From NCBI RefSeq assembly GCF_000701365.1, contig NZ_JNIK01000015.1, forward strand, positions 1 to 64,000: a DNA stretch of 64,000 nucleotides, read 5' to 3'. The stretch comes from Blastococcus sp. URHD0036. GTDB lineage: Bacteria; Actinomycetota; Actinomycetes; Mycobacteriales; Geodermatophilaceae. The notes below the pieces were generated by a model. The model was not told the DNA's origin. It did not search any database and saw only the letters and a list, made by a program, of their open reading frames with translations. Positions 59,835 to 64,000 of the stretch are shown here, in pieces (the first letter of the stretch is position 1; the number at the start of each line of letters is the position of its first letter). A program made the position numbers and the translations under genes.

Positions 59835-60155
59835 TCAGTCGTCGAACTCGTCCCGCCGCGCGGCCCGCCGTGCCACCCGGCGGCGGTGCCGGCGCAGGAT
59901 CCCGAGCCCGATCCACACCACGGCCCCGAGCGTCGCCGTGACGATGGTGTAGAGCCAGAGGGGCCAGGTGAAGCCCCACCAGAGGAAGTCGAACCGCACG
60001 TCGTTGCGGTTCTGCACGATGAACACCACGAGCAGGCCACCGCCCAGGAGGGTGGACACCACCCCGGCGCTCAGGCCGGACTTCGTGGCCGGCGCGGGGC
60101 CGGGGCCCCCGGCCGGGCCGGTCGGGCCCGCCGGCGGCGGACTCTGCTGGACCAT
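59835..60155 (-). CDS. LapA-domain membrane protein
   Basis: The 106-residue protein has a Pro/Gly-rich N-terminus (MVQQSPPPAGPTGPAGGPGP) and then two helices around VFIVQNRNDVRFDFLWWGFT and LWLYTIVTATLGAVVWIGLG, followed by a basic cytoplasmic tail. The FIVQNRNDVRFDFLWW segment is the signature of the LapA/DUF1049 family of envelope proteins. GGAGG precedes ATG 60155. It shares a divergent palindromic promoter with the gene at 60290. Confidence 0.85.
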   Translation of the reverse strand: MVQQSPPPAGPTGPAGGPGPAPATKSGLSAGVVSTLLGGGLLVVFIVQNRNDVRFDFLWWGFTWPLWLYTIVTATLGAVVWIGLGILRRHRRRVARRAARRDEFDD

Positions 60156-60207
60156 GGTCGCCTCCTCCGTCGGGGCCCGACCCTGCTCCGCCCGGCTGGG
60201 CCGTGCC

Positions 60208-60224
60208 TCACCCGGGCCGGATGA
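60208..60224. promoter_or_regulatory. Shared palindromic operator, divergent (TCACCC-GGGCC-GGATGA)
   Basis: Inverted repeat with a five-base spacer. The minus -10 CAGGGT (60180-60185) serves LapA and the plus -10 GAGGCT (60247-60252) serves the gene at 60290; both lie 22 bases away. Confidence 0.72.
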
Positions 60225-60289
60225 CGTGGCCGGGCCGGCGGGCCGCGAGGCTGGGCCCGGCCAAGGGGCCGAGGAACCGGAGGACGACC

Positions 60290-60556
60290 ATGACCGTCGA
60301 GGTGTCGAGCGCCATCCCGTACACCCCGCCTCGCGCGGCCCTGGTCTCCGGGAACCGACCGGTCGGGGAGCAGCTCGCCCGGCTCGAGGCGAGACTGCTC
60401 GACGAGGCCGGGGGGGACGAGGTGGCCCGGCGGCGCGTGCTGACGGAGCTGGGCGCGGCCCGGGCGCGGTTCGCCGGGGCGACCGTCGAGCGTTTCCTGC
60501 CCATCCTCGTCGAACGCGCGGTGCGACTGAGGCTGCGCCCGCCCGCGCACGGCTGA
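60290..60556 (+). CDS. Three-helix-bundle dimerisation protein (DUF3562 type)
   Basis: The 88-residue protein contains EQLARLEARLLDEAGGDEVA and RFAGATVERFLPILVERAVR, which fit a small three-helix bundle of the DUF3562 group. CCGGAGG precedes ATG 60290. The predicted promoter is the palindrome at 60208. It converges on the K+ channel gene. The role is unknown; such proteins may dimerise with partners. Confidence 0.7.
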   Translation: MTVEVSSAIPYTPPRAALVSGNRPVGEQLARLEARLLDEAGGDEVARRRVLTELGAARARFAGATVERFLPILVERAVRLRLRPPAHG

Positions 60557-60565
60557 TCCCACGGA

Positions 60566-61135
60566 TCACGGGGCGTCCGGGAGCTCCTCGCCCAGCCCCG
60601 CCGGAACCGGCTCGCCGTCCTTCCGGGCGACGGCCACCTTCACCGCGCCGAGGACCAGCTTCGCCAGCACGCCCACGGCCACGAGCCCGACGAGCATCTG
60701 CACCGTGACCAGCACCCGCGCCAGCTCCGACACCGGCGTGATGTCACCGAAACCGACCGTCGAGAAGACGGTGATCGTGAAGTAGAGGCCGTCGGTGCGG
60801 TCCAGCGGCTCGGTGAAGGCCCCGACCTGCTCGGCGTCGACGATCCAGTACGTCGCCGCGAACACCACCCACAGCATCGGGAGGCCGACGGCGACCGCAC
60901 GGATGGCCTGCAGCCGCGGGGTGGCCGACCGCATGATGCCCCTCAGCTGGACGGCCATGACGACGCCGAACAGCGCCAGCGCCGCCAGGAACAGCACTCC
61001 GGTGAGGCCGTCGAGCGGCCGGTCCAGTGGTGCCGCGTAGTACAGGACGAGGAGCACCGCCGCCGTGACGGCGGAGCGCAGCAGCGAGCCGGCCACCGTC
61101 CGGCGCGCGGGCGACCCGGTGCTGGGACCTCGCAT
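60566..61135 (-). CDS. Two-helix potassium channel family protein (copy 2)
   Basis: The 189-residue paralogue of the gene at 27414 has an N-terminal helix pair and a pore with the filter region TVFSTVGFGDITPVSELARV near residue 125. TVGFGD is the filter, again with Phe instead of Tyr. It lacks a RCK domain. The ATG at 61135 lies 35 bases from the palindrome at 61171, with GACCGT (61142-61147) as the -10, so the message should be leaderless, as for the other copy. Confidence 0.88.
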   Translation of the reverse strand: MRGPSTGSPARRTVAGSLLRSAVTAAVLLVLYYAAPLDRPLDGLTGVLFLAALALFGVVMAVQLRGIMRSATPRLQAIRAVAVGLPMLWVVFAATYWIVDAEQVGAFTEPLDRTDGLYFTITVFSTVGFGDITPVSELARVLVTVQMLVGLVAVGVLAKLVLGAVKVAVARKDGEPVPAGLGEELPDAP

Positions 61136-61170
61136 GGGTCCACGGTCGCGGCGCGGGACCGGTCGGGGGA

Positions 61171-61187
61171 TCGCCCGGTGTGGATGA
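61171..61187 (-). promoter_or_regulatory. Shared palindromic operator (TCGCCC-GGTGT-GGATGA)
   Basis: Inverted repeat with a five-base spacer. The minus -10 GACCGT (61142-61147), 23 bases away, serves the K+ channel gene. Confidence 0.7.
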
Positions 61188-61218
61188 GCGCGCCAGGAGG
61201 TGCTCGCACGCCCCGCTG

Positions 61219-61235
61219 TCACCCCCGCCGGAGGA
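61219..61235 (+). promoter_or_regulatory. Shared palindromic operator (TCACCC-CCGCC-GGAGGA)
   Basis: Inverted repeat with a five-base spacer. GAACGT (61258-61263), 22 bases on, is the predicted -10 for the DUF2252 gene. It is the second site in the same divergent gap. Confidence 0.62.
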
Positions 61236-61305
61236 TGCCGGCCGCCGTCCAGCGGTGGAACGTCCGCAGGCGAGACGGGGAACGGCCACCGACGAGGGAC
61301 ATCCC

Positions 61306-62760
61306 ATGACGACCAGCACCGCTCCACGGCGCCGCCGCGCCGCGACCCCCGTCCCGGCTGCCGCGCCGGCCGTCCCCGCGACGCGGGAGCAGCGCGTGGC
61401 GCGTGGTCGCGCGGCCCGCGCCGAGGTGCCCCGGGAGAGCCATGCCGACTTCTCGGCGGGCCCGGTCCGGCCGGACCCGATCGGCCTGCTCGAGGGCCAG
61501 GGACTCACCCGGGTCCCCGAGCTGCTGCCGATCCGGTACGGGCGGATGGCGTCCTCGGCGTTCGCCTTCTTCCGGGGGGCGGCGCTGCCCATGGCGAGCG
61601 ACCTGGCGGGCACGCCCCGGTCGGGGCTGGTCGTGCAGGCCTGCGGGGACGCCCACCTGGCCAACTTCGGCCTGTTCGCCTCGCCCGAGCGACGCCTGGT
61701 GTTCGACATCAACGACTTCGACGAGACCACGCCCGGGCCCTGGGAGTGGGACGTCAAGCGGCTGGCCACCAGCCTGGAGATCGCGGCGCGCTCCAACGGC
61801 TACCCGGCCAAGGACCGCCGCCGCATCGTGCTCGCCACGGTCGCGGGCTATCGGCGGGCGATGCGGGAGTTCGCTGACCTCGACGCCCTCACGGTCTGGT
61901 ACGCGCACGCGGACGTCGACCGCATCCAGGCCCTCGCCGCGGCCTCGCTGCGGGCGAAGCAGCGCAAGGTCCTCGAGAAGACCGTGGCCAAGGCCCAGAC
62001 GCGGGACAACATGGGCGCCCTCGCCCGGTTCGCCGCGGTCTCCGACGGCGGAGCCCGGCTCAACGCCGAGCCCCCGCTGGTCGTCCCGCTGCGGGACCTG
62101 GTGGCCGATCCGGCCGAGGCCAGGGCGTTGGAGGACGGGGTCCGCCACGTCATCACGGCCTACGCGGAGACGCTCGAGCCCGAGCGCCGGGTGCTGCTCG
62201 ACCGGTACCGGATGGTGGACATCGCCCGGAAGGTGGTCGGCGTCGGCAGCGTGGGCACGCGCTCCTGGATGATCCTGCTGCTGGAGGACGGCGCGAACCC
62301 GCTCTTCCTGCAGGCCAAGGAGGCCGGGCCCTCGGTGCTCGAGGCGTTCGCCGGCGCGAGTGCGTACGACAACTCGGGTCAGCGGGTGGTCGTCGGTCAG
62401 CGGCTGATGCAGGCCGTCAGCGACATCTTCCTGGGCTTCGTGCGGGCGACGGGCATCGACGGGGCGACGCGGGACTTCTACGTCCGCCAGTTGCGCGACT
62501 GGAAGGGGTCGGCCGTCATCGAGACGATGCGGCCGGAAGGCATGCTGGCCTACGGCGAGATCTGCGGCTGGACCCTCGCCCGCGCCCACGCCCGGTCCGG
62601 CGACCGGATCGCCCTGGCCGCCTACCTGGGCGGCGGGTCAGCCTTCGACGAGGCGATCGCCACGTTCGCCGCCGCCTACGCCGACCAGAACGAGCGGGAC
62701 CACCGGGCGCTGGTCCAGGCCATCGCCTCGGGCCGGATCGCCGCGGAGTCCGGCGTGTGA
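61306..62760 (+). CDS. DUF2252 protein
   Basis: The 484-residue protein matches the DUF2252 family throughout: MASSAFAFFRGAALPMASDL, CGDAHLANFGLFASPERRLV, FDINDFDETTPGPWEWDVKR and the C-terminal GWTLARAHARSGDRIALAAY. The HxxN and DxND-type segments resemble the catalytic loop of kinase-fold phosphotransferases, so a small-molecule kinase role is plausible but unproven. ATG 61306 lies after a predicted palindromic promoter. The next gene starts 35 bases later on the same strand. Confidence 0.88.
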   Translation: MTTSTAPRRRRAATPVPAAAPAVPATREQRVARGRAARAEVPRESHADFSAGPVRPDPIGLLEGQGLTRVPELLPIRYGRMASSAFAFFRGAALPMASDLAGTPRSGLVVQACGDAHLANFGLFASPERRLVFDINDFDETTPGPWEWDVKRLATSLEIAARSNGYPAKDRRRIVLATVAGYRRAMREFADLDALTVWYAHADVDRIQALAAASLRAKQRKVLEKTVAKAQTRDNMGALARFAAVSDGGARLNAEPPLVVPLRDLVADPAEARALEDGVRHVITAYAETLEPERRVLLDRYRMVDIARKVVGVGSVGTRSWMILLLEDGANPLFLQAKEAGPSVLEAFAGASAYDNSGQRVVVGQRLMQAVSDIFLGFVRATGIDGATRDFYVRQLRDWKGSAVIETMRPEGMLAYGEICGWTLARAHARSGDRIALAAYLGGGSAFDEAIATFAAAYADQNERDHRALVQAIASGRIAAESGV

Positions 62761-62795
62761 GCCGTCGGCCCTGAGCACCGGGAGGGGGAGGGACG

Positions 62796-63665
62796 CTGAC
62801 ACGCCAGGGGATCGCGGCGGTCGTCCGCCGGCTGGAGACGACGTTCGCGGGCCGCTGCGTGACGGACTTCCTCGCGGTGCGCGGCATCGACCGGGCACTG
62901 GTCATCGCCTCGCAGGCCTTCACCGCGCTGGTGCCGCTCGTGCTGCTGGTCGCCGCGCTGGCCCCGGAGGACCAGGGCGACGTCGTCGCCGACGCCCTCA
63001 TCGGCCGGTTCCGGCTGACCGGCGACACGGCCGCTTCCATGCGGGAGCTCTTCGCGCACAGCGGCGACGGCGCGACCGGCGTGTTCAGCGTCCTGCTGCT
63101 GCTCTTCTCCGGTCTCTCCCTGACCCGGCGGATGCAGCACCTGTACCAGCAGACCTGGCGCCTGCCCCCGCGGCCGGGGGTGGGGCACACGCTGCACGCC
63201 GCCGCGGGGCTCGGTGCCCTGGTGCTCGGGATCGCCGTCCTCTACCTCGCGCGCGACCTCGTCCAGCCGCTCCCGCTGCCGGGCCTGGGGGTGGTCGTCG
63301 TCTCCGGGATCGCCAGCGCACTGGTCTGGACGGCGGTGCCCTGGTTGCTCCTGGACCGGCGGCTGGAGTGGCGCCGGCTGCTCCCGCTCGGCCTCCTCAC
63401 GGCCGTGTGCACCGGCGCGTACGGGGTCGTGTCGACCGTCTACATGCCGCGGCTGCTCGAGAGCTACAGCCTCCGGTACGGGCTGTTCGGGGTGACCCTC
63501 GCGCTGGTGGGGTGGCTGCTCGCGATCGCGGTGATCGTCGTCGCGTCGTCCGTCATCGCCGCCGAGCTCGACCGGGCACCCGAGCCGTGGGCGCGCCGGT
63601 TCCGTGCGCGGGCCCTGCGCGCCGGCGCCGGGCGGCCGGCGGCCGACGTCCCCCTCGTCCCGTAG
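62796..63665 (+). CDS. YihY/BrkB-family membrane protein, probable CTG start
   Basis: The protein has about six helices, with IASQAFTALVPLVLLVAALA, VLLLLFSGLSLTRRMQHLYQ, WRLPPRPG and GWLLAIAVIVVASSVIAAEL, matching the YihY/BrkB (formerly RNase BN-like) group of inner-membrane proteins. A GTG at 62859 is the first standard start, but it has no ribosome site and would remove the usual N-terminal helix. In frame upstream is CTG 62796, preceded by a strong GGGAGGGGGAGGG site, giving 289 residues. The start is inferred. Confidence 0.78.
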   Translation: MTRQGIAAVVRRLETTFAGRCVTDFLAVRGIDRALVIASQAFTALVPLVLLVAALAPEDQGDVVADALIGRFRLTGDTAASMRELFAHSGDGATGVFSVLLLLFSGLSLTRRMQHLYQQTWRLPPRPGVGHTLHAAAGLGALVLGIAVLYLARDLVQPLPLPGLGVVVVSGIASALVWTAVPWLLLDRRLEWRRLLPLGLLTAVCTGAYGVVSTVYMPRLLESYSLRYGLFGVTLALVGWLLAIAVIVVASSVIAAELDRAPEPWARRFRARALRAGAGRPAADVPLVP

Positions 63666-63771
63666 CCGGCGGCGGGCGCCGCGCATGCGGCGGGCCGCCT
63701 CGGGTACCCCCGTCCGGGAGTCACGCCCAGCCCGCGAGCGTGCCGACGACGCCGGCGAGGGGGATGGCGAC

Positions 63772-64000
63772 GTGGCCGGGAGACCGGAGGACGAGCGTGC
63801 CGCGGCGGTCGCGGCCGCGGTGGAGCCCTACGGATGGCGCGGGCTCACCGCGGTGATGCTGGCGCGGCTGGTGGTCGGCGCCGCCGACCGCCATGCGGTG
63901 CTGACCTTCGTCGCGGGCCTGCCGGAGGCGGCGGTCGGACAGCCGCACGCGGTGGAGGCCGCCGACCGCGGGGACCCGCGCGTCACGCCCCTCGTGCGGT
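63772..64000 (+). CDS. Partial uncharacterised protein at the window edge
   Basis: A plus-strand frame runs off the window. It includes AAAVEPYGWRGLTAVMLARL and VVGAADRHAVLTFVAGLPEA, which look like folded alpha-helical protein, with high third-position GC. A GTG at 63772 preceded by GAGGGGGA is one possible start; an ATG at 63685 is another in the same frame. No family is recognised. The opposite-strand frame in this stretch looks like a shadow. Confidence 0.5.
   Translation, partial: MAGRPEDERAAAVAAAVEPYGWRGLTAVMLARLVVGAADRHAVLTFVAGLPEAAVGQPHAVEAADRGDPRVTPLVR

Noticed and set aside
63721-63948. A 75-aa minus-strand frame at the window end
   Set aside because: The plus-strand frame through the same bases has more protein-like sequence; the minus frame looks like its shadow.

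Overview
The window is about 74-75% GC with dense coding, GTG and TTG starts, ATGA/GTGA gene overlaps and strong third-position GC. The gene set (DUF7144, SHOCT-tail, Rv1733c-like, DUF1269/DUF6325, DUF2252 and Abhydrolase_9 proteins, SNF2 helicase, MalT-like LuxR) points to a high-GC actinobacterium, most likely Geodermatophilaceae (Blastococcus, Geodermatophilus or Modestobacter type). This placement is inferred from gene content and is not proven. I see no rRNA, tRNA, CRISPR array, transposase or prophage gene.

Layout. 1-11.1 kb: the end of an amidohydrolase, an SNF2-type helicase, a MOSC protein divergent from a luciferase-like monooxygenase, a three-gene flavin electron-transfer operon (ferric-reductase-like protein, FMN-binding protein, ApbE), then a convergent FtsX-type ABC permease/ATPase pair. 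11.2-15.7 kb: an RDD protein, a protein built of tandem nine-residue repeats, and a large LuxR/MalT-type regulator. 15.7-31.7 kb: many small stress-type membrane or DUF proteins (DUF6325, DUF7144 twice, HdeD, three SHOCT proteins, DUF1269), a divergent carbamate kinase, an MFS exporter, a GH15 enzyme, a K+ channel, a Na+/H+ antiporter and a SulP transporter. 31.7-41 kb: a lipid-kinase-like protein, an AraC regulator, two divergent Abhydrolase_9 paralogues, a CPBP protease, a lone LuxR helix-turn-helix protein, a STAS protein and a third DUF7144. 41.2-46 kb: a complete arginine deiminase operon (antiporter, ADI, OTC, carbamate kinase, plus a coupled 51-aa ORF). 46-64 kb: MFS and APC transporters, a glutamine amidotransferase/YbdK-like pair, a SEDS-PBP fusion facing an MreB-like gene, a DMT transporter, a formylglycine-generating enzyme, a second K+ channel, DUF2252 and YihY proteins.

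Most notable: from 12.7 to 61.2 kb the intergenic regions share a 17-bp inverted repeat, consensus TCAYCC-N5-GGRTGA. I find 22 copies. In nearly every case a TANNNT-like -10 hexamer lies 22-23 bp downstream, which centres the palindrome near -44, the position of a class II activator such as DevR/DosR. Several sites serve divergent gene pairs. At seven minus-strand genes the start codon lies 34-35 nt from the palindrome, at the predicted transcription start, so these mRNAs should be leaderless. The controlled genes (arginine deiminase operon, K+ channels, SHOCT/DUF7144/DUF1269 proteins, SulP, GH15, FGE, DUF2252, and the MalT-like regulator itself) look like an energy-stress or dormancy regulon. 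I do not recognise the palindrome as the box of any named regulator.
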